A stretch of DNA of 64,000 nt from Adineta vaga (taxonomy: Eukaryota; Rotifera): assembly GCA_021613535.1 (NCBI GenBank), contig CP075492.1, positions 3,410,001-3,474,000 on the forward strand. Reading direction: 5' to 3'. Below are positions 23,686-36,300 of the stretch, piece after piece. The notes beneath the pieces were generated by a model that worked only from the letters and a program-made list of their open reading frames with translations, did not search any database and was not told where the DNA came from. How positions within the stretch are numbered: the stretch's first letter is position 1; each line of letters starts with the position of its first letter. Made by a program: the position numbers and the translations under genes.

Positions 23686-26600
23686 TTATCTCACTATGTT
23701 TATAAGTCGTTGTCTCCAAGTGGTAATTGAGTGTTTGAATTGTCTCCTATAGAAAGTCGATGGTAAAACATATATTATAAAGATGAACGATGATGGAATG
23801 AATGCAATGAAATAACCACAAAGATATAACCAAGGATTTTGCGATGATTTAACACATTTTGATAATAATGAAACGAGAAAACGAGGAGATAATAGAATGA
23901 TTAATACAATGGGACTAACAACAAGTTGTTTGTGTTCATTGATTTGATTGAGTAATTGTTGTTTATAACTAAAATGAGTTCGAATAATCATTCGTTGACG
24001 AGTAATATTGACAATAATAAAAAGAGCGGAAAATAAATTCGCTGAAAATGGAACAACAAAATGAAAATATTGAACAATTATAGTGTACCATTCTACTGAT
24101 TGAGAATAACGAACTACACACCAAACACGTCGTTCTTCATAATCATCAAACAAATCACGATAAGCAAATTCATAACTCATTGAACTTAAAATAAGAAATG
24201 GTAATAGACAAAGTATCCATCGTGCAATACATCGACTTCTTTTCTTATTAAAATTAATTCCTTGAAAAACTGCAATTGCTCTTTCTATAGCTACACAGGT
24301 ATTAAGCCAATTACTCATATGTACGAAAAGACGAAGTAATGGCTCTAGTAAAATACAACCAACACGAAGAATTTGACGATTAATCGATGGATTCATATAT
24401 GTATATGTTACAAACCAAAATTTTATGATTAATATACTAACAGCAAGACTAGAAATAATTGATGATAATCGAAGATAAATTCCCGATCCTACTTTACGAG
24501 AATTATAATTTTCAAAAACTAAATAACTAAGAAAACTATTCAATAAACCAATAAGAAATAGAATCATAACAAAAGCTGCACTTAATTTCACTACCAATGA
24601 TTGATCATTTAATGTCTGATTAGGTCGAATTTCATAACGTAATAAATCATCTAATGTTAATCCAATACCTTTTGCATAAAATTGACATCGATCACCAAAA
24701 AAACAATCGTTACATAAACATAAAATATCATAAAAACACGTTGGTCGATCTTGTAAACATGTTCCACCATTTTCACAATAAACATTATCTTTACAAATGA
24801 AATTTATTCGATGATCTAATTGAAAACAATTACTATGATGTTCTCGAGTACATAAACACATGTAAAATTCATCAATAAAACATTGTAAATTCAAATCATG
24901 TTGACATGGAAGATGATAACTTTTCAATTGTTGAATTCGTGGTTTAGACAATAAGTTTTTATGTAAAAGTTCATTAATTGAAGGACATCGTTGTGCATGA
25001 CTAATCGATGTTGTTAAATTAGATGAATTGTCTGTTTGAAGTGCAGCTAAATAATAATCTTTAGCAGTTTTAACAAGAATCATTTGAAATGTGTGTTCAA
25101 CATATAAAAGAACATGACTCTGAAACATAGGCATCTTTTTCAGTATGGTTAATGTTGGTTCTGATTGTTCGAAATTAATCACATCGTATATATGAACAAG
25201 TAGATATGATGGAATTTCCATATTCTTCAGAGAAATTTCTATTCTATAATTGTTATATTCACATAATGGCCCAGAAAATTGTTCAGAACAAAGACATATA
25301 TAACTATCATTAACTCTTCTCTCATCGATGACAACACAGTGACCATTATTTTGACAATGGTCTGTTGGACACATTAGTTTAAGTCGACAAAATGAACCAA
25401 ATCTATTTTGAGGGCAAACACAGATTGGTCGATTTTGTATCGAACCAATACAGATTGAATTCGATGCGCACAGGCTACAGTCGATTGGAATATGACATCG
25501 TGCACCAGACCAACCTGAATAACATTTACAAAAGGAACGTTCTTCATTGTGATATTTCATACAAATACCATTCAAACATCGACGAGTACAATGAATAGAA
25601 TTGAATGTTCGAGAAATTGGAAGAGTTAAAAATGCTGTCACTCGATTAACCGGTAGAAAAATAAATGGAATTTTCAAATACCAACTTATCATATATACCA
25701 ACGAGTTCTTATCGAATGCATCAACACGTATATTGTACTTTTTTGAAGTATCCTTTCCTCGTTTTGCAAATAATAGATAGATATCTATAGGTTTACCACA
25801 ATATTCTTTCGATTCATAAGTAAATTGATGATATGAATGAATTTCTTGTCGATCATTATCATCTTCCATTAAAGTAACCATAATCGTATAAATAGTCGGC
25901 TGATTAACAGTTGCCAATACGAGAGTTAAACTAACACGTTGATTTTGATATTGACATCGATCACCATAATAAGTTGGTGGACAGAAACATAAACTATTGT
26001 AATTATTATTAATACCAAATCGATGATATACATGTACACCATAATTACAAGGATTATATTGTATAGAATTCTGGACCAATAATTCTCTCATTTCGATTTC
26101 AGCTTGATTTTCGTCAGAATTAATTTGAATAGTTGGCAAAGGTGGATAAACTAATGCAGTTTCTAATGAAAAGATATATAATCTGTATTAATAGTTCGAC
26201 ATAATACATTCTGCATATTGGAAAGATTATTCAAATCATCGACACCAGATAATCGTGAATGATCAGCACATAATTCTAAAAAATCTTTATACATGAGACA
26301 ATCTTCACCTTCTATACATTCCGTATTATTCCAATAACGGAATTTGTATGTTTCCAAGGTAATATTATTCATTTGAACGTATTGATATTTATCGGATGAT
26401 ACTCGACAACAATCAATGATTCCATTATTGATTGGATCGGCTGGTAGACACATCAATGAAAAATTCTCTGGTGAAATACAAAAAAGAAAATAACGTAAAA
26501 TAATCGGTTCTGTACAATTGTTTTCATCTTTTCCATCGAGACAATTTCGAAATCCATCACATCGTGTATAGATATTATTACATTGCCAATGTTCACAATC

Positions 26601-28182
26601 CGTTTCATCCGAATGATATTGTCCATTGATTAGTATCAAAGGTAAATCAATAATACGATCGCATATTTGATAAAATAAAATCTCATTAGGATTGATTTCT
26701 TTTGAAGAAGAACATATATTTCGTGAAACTAAAGGTGAACGACATTGTTTTTCATTTGAACATTGAAATCGAAATGTTTGATTTAATGAACAACTTAATT
26801 CAAATGCTTGTTCATCATCTTTTAAAAAACAATCATATATACCATCAACGAGTCGATATTTTGATATATATTTCGATGAATTTTTACAATGATATAATGA
26901 TGAATAATGAGAACTATTGATACTTTGATGATGTTGAGTTTTACAACCAATAAAATACGGTTTGATTGAATCGATAAGAGATTTCCAAGTCGTTAATTTC
27001 ACATTTGAGTCAAGACCGGTTTCATTTCCATATCGGCAAGTTAAACCTTTATGGGGAAATGTCGGTTTGAGAAAGTCACATAATTGCTCATCATAACAGA
27101 CATAATCTGGTTTAAGAACGAATGTTCTATTAAAATTGTCAATTGTTTTTCGAAAATATAAAAATCGTACATGACCAAAAAGTACAGGTATATCGGGAAA
27201 TTTCAAAGGAAAATCACAATTTTGAAAATCTTCAATAATCTGAGATGATTGCATAAAATGATCACATGATATATTTTCGATTTGATCAATAATTTTGCTA
27301 AGACAAACCATAACTATCCAGCATGAATAGGATAAATTCTTTTGTTCACTAATCGATTGAAATAATGTTAAATGTCGATTATTTATACATTCACCAAAAT
27401 CTTCTACACAATTTCCATCACCACATGAAAATTGTCCTTCATCAGGTCGACATACAAATTCTTCATATGATATATAATTTAAACTGAAAATATTCTGTCT
27501 AATAATCTCATCCGATCTATCAAGACATTGTACGCCAACAAATTCCATGTCTAGAAAGATTTTTGGGATACACAATCCTATATGACATCGATATTCATTT
27601 TCATCACATTGATTGATTTCTAAATTAAAACATCCAATTTCATCAACACCATCATTTAAACATTCGATTCGACCATTACATATTCTCACGCCAATCGAGA
27701 CATATCGACGGACTATTACGATTACATTCTAAAAGAATATAACATGTTTGTTGAACTGTATTTGATATTAATTCATCATCCGGAAATTCTAATGAATATT
27801 GACAATGAGATCCAAACCATGGTTTTGTACAATTGAAAAATTTTTCATTCGATAAATTAGATTGAATAGGTTGATCAAGATAAAATTGATATTTTTCAGC
27901 TAAATTTATTGATAATGATCGTAAAAGAATTTTATCGGAGGTTATATTTAAATGATATAATTCATTAAAAGTTAAATATTGATCAGATATTTTAAGAATA
28001 TCAATCATCGTGTAGTTGTTTTCGTTATCTGGTCGTAAACAATATTTAACTATCTGAGAAAGAGAATACCCTACTGAATAATAATGCAAACAATCAAATC
28101 CAAATTGATCTGTATCATAGAAAATCGATTGTAGAACATTAAATATCCATAGAAAAGACATAACATGTAAAAACTTCCACAT
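23686..28182 (-). pseudogene. LDLa/EGF/7TM receptor paralogue with two frameshifts
   Basis: This paralogue of the 17244 receptor is split into three frames. The first (28182-27676) has a signal peptide and ends at CLDWRENM. Alignment with the paralogue (CGTGAAATATGTAATGG) shows one extra base in CGTGAGAATATGTAATGG near 27690, which breaks the first LDLa unit. The second frame (27689-26163) carries the other LDLa-like units. A second shift near 26165-26185, in an AT-rich stretch, separates it from the third frame (about 26180-23686). That frame holds EGF-like modules, an intact 7TM bundle with NTCVAIERAIA, and the C-terminal tail. Apart from these two sites the coding sequence is open, so inactivation is recent or the shifts are assembly errors. 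No splice signals explain either break. Confidence 0.75.
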
Positions 28183-28507
28183 TACTCAAATTTTGAATTT
28201 TAAACACTAATGACAATATATAGTTTAGAGATCATTCTAACACAACTTTCACAGTAAATATTTACTATTGTTTTATGACATTAATAGTGTTCACAATGGT
28301 ACGTGTGTTCTTTGTTTTTTCTTCAAGGAAACAATAGGCATGTCAAAATACAATAATGTGATCTGATTCTCGTTTCTAAAAACTGGCACGTTATCACTTC
28401 TGCTAATTATTCTTTTATTTCATGGTAAATGAATATCATACATGAAACATTTTAATTAGCATAAAAGAAAAAAAGAATTCGAAAGCGAATGATCGTAGAT
28501 ACCAACA
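28183..28507. other. Intergenic
   Basis: This 325-nt AT-rich gap separates two minus-strand genes. No feature was recognised. Confidence 0.4.
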
Positions 28508-28857
28508 TTAACAATGTTTAACGTTGGCCGAACAGCTGTTATCGAGCACATAAGCATACTTATTCTTGGATAATTCGATATGATACCATCTTCTTATTTT
28601 ACCCGCAATTCTTTCTGTTTCAAAGCAATCACATGGATAACGCTTGCTGGTTACAGCATATTCAGGTGTAATGCAACGTTTCGATGGACATGTAAAAATA
28701 GGAACACGTTGAAGACATATAAGAGGACCGGCCTGATTATATAAAAAGAAGAATATTCCGTATATTTAATTGTTCATTTATAGGACAAAAGTTTTACCTC
28801 GCATAGGGCCAGAGCAAGAGCTAAGATGATGAAAAGACGAGTAATATTAGAACACAT
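28508..28857 (-). CDS. Small secreted cysteine-rich protein, two exons
   Basis: Exon 1 (28857-28798) encodes 20 residues that are almost entirely a signal peptide (TRLFIILALALALC). A 65-nt intron (GTAAAAC to AATCAG, phase 0) precedes exon 2 (28732-28508). The total is 94 aa. The mature part has eight or so cysteines (PLICL, FTCPSKRC, YPCDCFE, NSC, and the terminal KHC). This suggests a disulfide-stabilised secreted peptide. No family was recognised. It was missed by simple open-frame scanning because of the intron. Confidence 0.7.
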
Positions 28858-29721
28858 CTTTTGTTTTGGATTAAACTAATTCACAGTAATTTAAATCACT
28901 TCTTATATACATAAGTAAATCTATTGAATCATATGATTTCTTGTGGGAGTATTGGTATGTTGGAAAGTAATTTATTGCGTATCTCGTGAGAAGTGCAAAT
29001 GATGAGTAACATAATTTACGTCATTTTATCCTTTTCGATTGAGATAAAATCTCGCTTTCTGCAAGTCAACGCTATATCGTCAGTAAAAATGTTAGGACTT
29101 TGCTTTCTACAACCAATTTCTATTGAACTATCATATCATTCTTCTCTCGATCTAATTCATCATCCATCTGTTACTAATCGAAATATTAAGAATTTCATTA
29201 GATTGTCTTTGCCTTCACATTATCGATTCGATCGTTTGCTGTCTTTTGATCACATGCTGCTATTCGTTAAGAATGATGCAGTACACATTGTATGAATCAT
29301 CGATCATAAAAGATTACCAGATGATTTGATGACGATAATTTCCAACTTAGACTTTCTACTCTGGATGGATGTTATGATTATATGGCTTAAACAAGACAAG
29401 AATAGAATCATATTACTTTTATTCATTTGATACTTGATTCTTATTACATGAATTAATCTTTGGTCATCAAAAGTAGGCTTTATTTCTTTATGTCAGTGTT
29501 GTTGAGGGCGTGAGTGTGGATAGAGGAGAGATATTCGCAGCTTCGCCTACATTTACATCCTTGACTATATGGTGCTATATCTTTCAAAAAGCAAATTATG
29601 AGAAACTGATAGACGTAAAGAATTAGTATGAAGATATAGTCATAAGTATTTATTAAAGATAGTAAGAGTAGACCAACAACAATATTTAAAAATGACAATG
29701 CAAATTAAACCATATTATAGT
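28858..29721. other. Intergenic with weak open frames
   Basis: There is a plus-strand frame at 28993-29295 (100 codons, no recognisable domain) and a minus-strand frame at 29698-29480. The latter begins MSFLNIVVGLLLLSLINT (signal-like) and ends with a Cys cluster (GCKCRRSC), so it could be a third small secreted protein. A GT-rich family half-element (TTGAGGGCGTGAGTGTGG) lies at 29502-29519. Neither frame is secure. Confidence 0.35.
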
Positions 29722-30045
29722 CTAATATTTTTCTACTGCAATACATTTTATTTTGCACGAACATGGAATATGACAACATTTCTCATTTTCTTTGCATCCA
29801 CCATCGTTTGTACAAGTTCTTTCGATCATTTGAGACATACAGACCATACGACGACACATTAAACCAAATGGTGGTTGAGGACATGTGCCTATATAGAAAC
29901 AAGATTTGACAGATGATTGCTTTACAATTAAAATCGATTTACCTTCATGCATAATTAAACCTCTATTAACCGATTGTGTGGATTGCACAACAATCAATAA
30001 AAAAGATCCGATCAACAATAAGATTGAAAGTTTCATAGATTTCAT
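29722..30045 (-). CDS. Small secreted WAP-like cysteine-rich protein
   Basis: The open frame is 107 aa with a clear signal peptide (LSILLLIGSFLLIVVQST). The C-terminal cysteine pattern C-TNDGG-C-KENEK-CC-HIP-C-S-C-KIK-C matches the core of a whey-acidic-protein domain, a family that often inhibits proteases or has antimicrobial activity. A 54-nt segment, from GTAAATCG (about 29944) to TATATAG, has intron-like ends and is in frame. The mature message may therefore lack 18 codons; either reading keeps the WAP core. It neighbours another small secreted Cys-rich gene on the same strand. Confidence 0.7.
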   Translation of the reverse strand: MKSMKLSILLLIGSFLLIVVQSTQSVNRGLIMHEGKSILIVKQSSVKSCFYIGTCPQPPFGLMCRRMVCMSQMIERTCTNDGGCKENEKCCHIPCSCKIKCIAVEKY

Positions 30046-30427
30046 TTTAAAATGTTTTTAAATCCTCCTCTACAATGATAATATTGTTTTTATATATCGA
30101 TTATTTATCTTGAAAAGAAAAAATAACAGCTGGTGTATTTTTTATAAATGTTTTATCTGCATTGGAATACTTTAGACTTTTAACTTCATAGTAGAATACC
30201 TTGGATGTGGATGAGTTTTCTTTTGTCTCATACTTACACTAACTCTTTTATCATGCTTTGTTTTGGTCAAATCTGGCTTCTTGAAATCAGATAGCGCTAT
30301 GTGTACTACATTCATCGTTATTGATTAATATATTTCGTTACTTTTTCTTTATTCTCTTATCGTTTATCATAAATAAAACAAGAGGTAACTGTGGGAACGA
30401 TTGTATTTCAATCTGACTTTCTCTCAC
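30046..30427. other. Intergenic, divergent promoters
   Basis: The 382-nt AT-rich gap lies between divergently transcribed genes. No motif was recognised. Confidence 0.4.
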
Positions 30428-31078
30428 ATGATAAATCTATTAATTTCGACATTCGTATTGTGTTCTTCAGTTCTTTATTATTGTAATGCTTCATTTGTAG
30501 CAGTGTTTCTAACTGAAGACATAAAAAATTTGTTAAAAGACAAATTTCTTCGTTCTCATCAACGCTCATCTCCATATTTTGGCAACAGTGCTCATATATA
30601 TTGCAAACACAGTACCATTGAATTTAATTCAAGATCATATTTGACAAATAAATACAAAGCACATTATGGTGATAAACAAAAATTTATTATTTTAGCGTAT
30701 GCTGAAGATGAACATGCACAAACAATATTAGTTCATAGTGTTGACAATAATGATAATCATCCTTCCCTAAATGAATATCCTCATGTAACTCTTAGTGTTA
30801 GTGGTGTTGCACCTTATACACCAGTTTATTCGAATGATCTGTGGAAAAGATCGGTTGATGATGGAATAGTAGAGGTACAAATGGATGATTATGATAAACC
30901 ACGAACGATTTCAATGAAAAATCAGACTCATGAATGGGATGGAAAATTGCGCAGCTATGAAAAGTATGAGGAAACGCAAGTTTATATCAAAATTATCAAT
31001 GAATTAATTGAATTGAATGGAATTGTTTGTATGGATAGTTTATGGCAAAAGGATAAATGTAAAAGCCTTCATAAGTAA
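30428..31078 (+). CDS. Secreted protein with paired H-x-T motifs (2H-phosphoesterase-like, tentative)
   Basis: Starting at ATG 30428 the product is 216 aa. An upstream TTG extends the frame but is not used here. The N terminus is a signal peptide (MINLLISTFVLCSSVL). Two H-x-T motifs stand out: H61-S-T63 in KHSTIEF and H119-V-T121 in PHVTLSVSG. Paired H-x-T motifs about 55-80 residues apart define the 2H phosphoesterase superfamily (LigT, tRNA-ligase CPDase), which cleaves or forms 2',3'-cyclic phosphates and similar bonds. A secreted member would be unusual. Similarity beyond the motifs was not checked, and the assignment is an inference. Cysteines at the C terminus (VCMDSL, KDKC) fit an extracellular protein. 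Confidence 0.6.
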   Translation: MINLLISTFVLCSSVLYYCNASFVAVFLTEDIKNLLKDKFLRSHQRSSPYFGNSAHIYCKHSTIEFNSRSYLTNKYKAHYGDKQKFIILAYAEDEHAQTILVHSVDNNDNHPSLNEYPHVTLSVSGVAPYTPVYSNDLWKRSVDDGIVEVQMDDYDKPRTISMKNQTHEWDGKLRSYEKYEETQVYIKIINELIELNGIVCMDSLWQKDKCKSLHK

Positions 31079-31802
31079 ATAAAAGGGATACGAGAGCGTA
31101 GGTGTATCATTTTTTCTTTATCTAAATACGAGAAAAATAAATAATGATGCTTTCGTAGGATGCGTCAAACACAATTGAGTGTAATAAAATATATCAATGA
31201 TATAGCTTGGCAAAACAAATAGGAACCTCTTTGAAGAAATTGGAAACCAAGTGAACTCATTACTCTATTACAAATAGACTTCAGCAATAGAAATGATTTT
31301 ACTAACGAAAAAAACGAAAGGTTATACTTTTGTAGGCATTATTACACAGGAATAACCTATATCTATATTCTAGTGATTGTATAGTCAGCATTAAGTATAG
31401 AAAGATACTCTGCATTTGATCTTTCTAAAATCATCATCTTGGGAAATGGCAAGAAGTGTATGGTCCATTTGCCGATTTGTCTGTTTTCGAGATTCTTTTA
31501 TTCACTGTATCAGCTGTCGCTAAGCAAAATGATATGGAGTTGCAGAGAAATGCCATGATACAGTTGGAAAAGAATTCCAAAGTGCACAAGAGAAGTTTTC
31601 ACGAATTGAGTATTAACTCATTGAGGATGAAACTTTTCTTAAAATACAAAAAAAACATGTGTCAGCGTATTTTTTTATTCTATTTTAATCCAAATTATAT
31701 ACATAAAATCTTTATAAGAACCAAGAAAGCATTCGTTTTTTTTATCTCTTAGAAGATACATAAAATATGTAAAACCGATTACGTGAATCATTGCGAAATA
31801 TT
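31079..31802. other. Intergenic with a gene fragment and an unassigned open frame
   Basis: This stretch contains the truncated duplicate at 31139-31283 and a plus-strand frame at 31456-31752 (WQEVYGPFADLSVFEIL upstream and at its start). The frame degenerates into low-complexity Lys/Phe. I cannot assign it. Confidence 0.4.
31139..31283 (-). pseudogene. Truncated duplicate of the 31803-32711 membrane-protein gene
   Basis: About 145 nt align in the same orientation with 32142-32285 at roughly 80% identity by eye. Landmarks are GATGCTTTCGTA, GATGCGTCAAACA and ACCAAGTGAACT. On the minus strand this corresponds to SLGSQFLQKGS...LCLTHHTKAS of the intact gene. Indels and a stop make it non-coding. 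Confidence 0.7.
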
Positions 31803-32711
31803 TCAGCAATGTTTACAAAGCTTTACTAAATCATGAATAACACCCACGATTAAATTAAAACCGATTAAAAGTGCTTTTGTTTTCAAAAAGAATTCCATCA
31901 AAGACGTAATCCATATGAATATACCGTAAATACCAGTTGGAACAACAGCTAAGCACAACAAAGCAAAGAATATGAATGACACATTTTCATGTTGACACGT
32001 TAGCATATCAAGACATTTCATCCAGACAATATCCTTTCGATATTGATGACGTCGTGAATCCCAACAAGCTAATGTCCATAGTACGAGATAGATTAAACTA
32101 CATAATGATATGAAAATGCCAATATAAGTATGATGAAGAATAAATAAGGATGCTTTCGTATGATGCGTCAAACATAATTGACTATAATCGAAAATATCAA
32201 TCAAATAGCTCGGCAAAAGAAATGAACCTTTTTGAAGAAATTGAGAACCAAGTGAACTAATAATTTTATTACAGATAGATTTGTTCTCTTCAAAATCTTC
32301 ATCATAAGTTGGATGATTAGAACAATGTTCTATTATTGTCAAAACTATATCAGATAAACTGAGTAGGACAGCTACGATGGTACTCAACCAAAAGACAGTA
32401 ATGAATAGAATATTTTGTCCTCCTTCTTTGCTAATAATATCTTTGTATACAGTTGTGACATCAAATGGAAATAGAGCATCGGCTGAACAATTTTCCGTGC
32501 TATTTACATTTGCTTTGACGATATAATAATTCGAAGTTGTATTTGGAACATGATGTACTGTGTAATCATCACGTTTTTCATATTTATCATAATCCAAAGT
32601 ATTTGAAACAATCAAATAACCTGTTAGACCAATATTGATCAGTATAACAATTGGAGAAATAATTTTTCGCACGAAAAAACTATGTTTAATACTATAGCAA
32701 CATCCAGTCAT
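31803..32711 (-). CDS. Multipass membrane protein, family unknown
   Basis: From ATG 32711 the product is 302 aa; an upstream TTG at 32720 extends the frame but is unlikely. Hydrophobic segments lie near 20-40 (IISPIVILINIGLTGYLIV), 100-125 (ITVFWLSTIVAVLLSL), 185-215, 240-262 and 275-295. A probable extracellular loop with N-glycosylation sites (NTTS, NVNSTENCS) lies between the first two. A Cys-rich N terminus (GCCYS) and a terminal CKHC may be lipid-modified. I do not recognise the family. A fragment of this gene is duplicated just downstream at 31139. The gene is divergent from 33361. Confidence 0.6.
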   Translation of the reverse strand: MTGCCYSIKHSFFVRKIISPIVILINIGLTGYLIVSNTLDYDKYEKRDDYTVHHVPNTTSNYYIVKANVNSTENCSADALFPFDVTTVYKDIISKEGGQNILFITVFWLSTIVAVLLSLSDIVLTIIEHCSNHPTYDEDFEENKSICNKIISSLGSQFLQKGSFLLPSYLIDIFDYSQLCLTHHTKASLFILHHTYIGIFISLCSLIYLVLWTLACWDSRRHQYRKDIVWMKCLDMLTCQHENVSFIFFALLCLAVVPTGIYGIFIWITSLMEFFLKTKALLIGFNLIVGVIHDLVKLCKHC

Positions 32712-32753
32712 TGTCACCAATTATTTCGTCACGACAATGTTTCTCGGATCGTA

Positions 32754-32862
32754 GAAATATTTAATAAAACAAAAAGTTTAGACATATCAAATTTTGATAA
32801 GATAAGAACAATAGTTCTTCTCTTTTTCTTTCCATGTGTGGGTATGAGAGTGAACAAGAAAA
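32754..32862 (+). repeat. Direct repeat copy A flanking the three-module gene
   Basis: It matches 37911-38013 in the same orientation at roughly 85-90% by eye, apart from a length difference of about 7 nt. The shared core includes TTTTGATAAGATAAGAACAA and the palindrome AAGAACAATAGTTCTT, then ATGTGTGGGT and GAGAGTGAA. Confidence 0.8.
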
Positions 32863-32908
32863 AATAGAAGAATATTTATTCACTACGAGTACGCAGTTTT
32901 ATAAGTAT

Positions 32909-32970
32909 CTTGAGGGTGAAGGTATGGGTGAGCATATGTAAAGAAAAGATAAATCCTCATTCTCACTCAT
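32909..32970. repeat. GAGGGTGTGGG-type intergenic inverted repeat
   Basis: CTTGAGGGTGAAGGTATGGG plus TGAG is followed after about 20 nt by ATCCTCATTCTCACTCAT. Confidence 0.5.
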
Positions 32971-33360
32971 TATTTCACAATTCTCCCGTCTTCTCTTCAC
33001 TATTATGTTTCTTCAGCCAATAGATTCATGAACATATCTCTCGCGTCAAAATGTTCACCTTTTAACAGCTGTACACCACAAAAATTGTTCATGTTAAAAC
33101 AAATTATTATTATTCATCTTTTATTACTAAATATCTATAAAAATCATGAAGTCACGTACATAATCTCAACAGTGCATTATAAAAGTAAATTATATGAGAA
33201 CGATCTATCAGAGATTTTAATTCTGAGAGCGCGCACACATGAATATACACTTCATTTAAAATCAACAGAAAGAGTGATCGTTTCTTCTTCTCTGCATTAT
33301 ATTCTTCATTTTATTCATATAAGTATAGATTGTTCATAGTTAAGCTCACAAAAGAAAGAT

Positions 33361-36300
33361 ATGGTCAGAAATGAGGTTGTTCAGGAAGAAAATCACGTTT
33401 CAATAAATGAATTTTCATCTTTACCCATACCTTTGCGGATGAATCGACCAACTTTAATCAAGCGAACTTTTGCCAAAACCAAAACTTTCCTCGCCGAATT
33501 AAATTTATTTCCAACATATGAAGACGATGATTTCCATGAAACTCGTAATCAAATACTTTCAACCCGCATATATCTTATTGTATTAATACTTTCTGTAACT
33601 GGTCTTTTCATTTATACATCAACTGTATCAATTACAGAAACAATCATTATTAAACAACCTTTGTTTCGTCAATATGAAAAGCTCATTACTGAAAAAATTA
33701 ATCCTCAATGTCAATGTAAACAAACTTCGATTACTTTTAATCAATTTCTTGACATACAACCGCACTATCATTCAATCTGTTCGTCAGACTTTGTTAGCGA
33801 TCAATGGATTGATTTTCTCAGTAATTTAACTCGATTATCGAATCCAACACTCTCAGATTTCCGACGAACAGCTGTTTATTCTTTTCAATTTCTTCGATCT
33901 TTATGTGAACTAGCTGAAAAAACTATTAACGAAACTCTTCAACAACAATTACAAACTAAAATGTATGTTAGTTTGCATGTGAAAACTGAAGATGTTTTGC
34001 AAAATGAAATTGAATCATATATTAATACTATGGTTTCGACGGAAGAAATGAATTTTGTACAATTATTCAGGATTTTTTCTGATATGACATATTCACAAAA
34101 TTTGGCATCAACATTATCTACAAATCTAGTTCACTTTGTAGATCCAGATAATTCTTTTCCCGATGATGTTAGGAAGGTATCGAACATAGCTCGATCGTAT
34201 TATGATAAGAAAACACACACAAATTGTACATGTTACGTTTCGAGATGCTTTGAAGAATACAAAATTTTCGACATGAAAAACTTAACCCTACTTTTTACAA
34301 TTCCAAATTTTTATATCGGCTGTTTCATCGTTGATTCTTTATTCGAATCGACGCTGACTTGTTTCTATAATGAAACATGTATCAAAGAATTATTATTTCA
34401 TCTCAATTCATCGTTAATGTTTACTTCAATCAGTTTAAACATATCATCGACAGGATTATCAAGAATAAATGAAACAATCAATGAACTTGCCGGTCATTTG
34501 ATGGTCAACGAATGGAATAAAAGTATCGATTTTGATAAATATTATCGTTCATGTGAACCACTTCAATGTATTTATGCATATGATCATCGATTTGTTATTG
34601 CTTATATTATCGCTACACTATCGGGAATTATTAGTGGTCTAGTAACTGTCCTTCGATTATTAGTACCAAGAATTGTACGAATGATTAGAAATAGAAAGAA
34701 GGCTAACCGTGAAAGTAAGTATTTGATATATTTAATAGATATTTCATGCTCTCTACTCTGTGATTATATGAGTATAAATGAAAAAGAAGAAGTCGAGATA
34801 CTGATTTTTCATTATGCTTCATCGCCATAGAAATATATCATGTGTAATACTATTGCTACAGTGTAGTCACTCAGACCATTTTGTACAAGATTAAATTGAA
34901 GTTAAATATTGATTCTGATTTATTTCAGAAATTTCGATTCATCATTGGTTGATTGGACAAATTAAATCTTTCAATTTATTCAAATCGACTCCACTGTCAA
35001 CCGACTATGAAAGTCTTCGACTTCAAGTTATTTTCACATATATTTACATTGTTGTTTTCTTTGTCTCACTCATTTTTCTAATTATTTTTACAGCAATTTT
35101 GCCACAAACAATCATTGTTACAGTTCCATCACCATCTATTCAACAATTTGAACATTTAAGAAGTAGCCATGCCAATACTCTCATATGTGAATGTTCACAG
35201 ATTTCGATTGATTTACACACATTTCTTCAATTAACACCAAAACATCATCAAATCTGTTCAAGTGTATTTGTGACAAACACTTGGTATCGATATTTGACTA
35301 GCTTCGCTCAAAATTTTCCGCCTGAGACGCTTTTTCGCTCGTATGATTTTCGCATTACCAGTGGATTAAATGCTTTTCGCACATTGGAATTATTTTGTAA
35401 GACAAGTCATGAAATTATTGAAATTAAGTTAAAAAATCTGAAATCATCTACTTATATTACCAAAACAGTAGTAGAAAGATCTATTTTTCTCGAACAACAA
35501 CATCGTACTATTCAACTATTCAAAGATGATCTGTACTATATCAATTTCTTCTCTTTAGAACCATTTATGGATATTATGCAACACAATTCTCTCTATTCCA
35601 GATCACAATCAAATTATTATCCATTAATGTGGAAAGAGTCGTGGTCAGTACACATGGCGTATGAGTATCCGGCTACATGTCTTTGTTTTTACTATGGTAA
35701 ACGGTGTAGAACTGAGGCATTTATTTTCTATCAGCATCAATTAAATAATCATGACAATGCATCGGAATTTATAAGGGACTGGGAAGTGCCAGGTTTTTCT
35801 GATGGATGTTATCCATTTTGGGGTGCAATACATTCGAGATTGTTCTGTTTATATAATGAGTCATGTTTAGTTGAATTAATTGAGTATGTTCAAGGAACAT
35901 TCCAAATGAATATTAGTGCATTAAAAGAGCATTCATCTTCATCGATATTCAATTCATCAACATTTATCATGGATTTAGTTAAAGAATTGATGGTTGAACA
36001 ATGGGATCAAAACATCATTTATGAACATTATTATGAAAAATGTCAACCAAAACAATGTATTTATACATATGTAAAACAACTCCATATCGGTTATATGATT
36101 TCAATCATTCTTGGTATTATTGGTGGTTTATCATTATCATTACGAATAGCTGTACCATTTGTAATAAAATCAATCAGGAAAATATGGATAAAATTAAGAA
36201 ATAAAGGAGATGAAGACGATCAAACGAGTATGTTTTTGACATTTAGCAGTTTCCCATTCGAATCAGATCAATAAGATGGTATAGCCTTTTTTTCTCTTCA

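Larger units (their letters stand above)
32721..33360. other. Intergenic, divergent, with direct repeat and GT-rich element
   Basis: It holds copy A of the roughly 105-bp direct repeat (32754-32862) and a GT-rich inverted repeat (32909-32970). The plus-strand open frame at 33028-33339 shows no domain and is disregarded. Promoters of both flanking genes should lie here. Confidence 0.5.
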
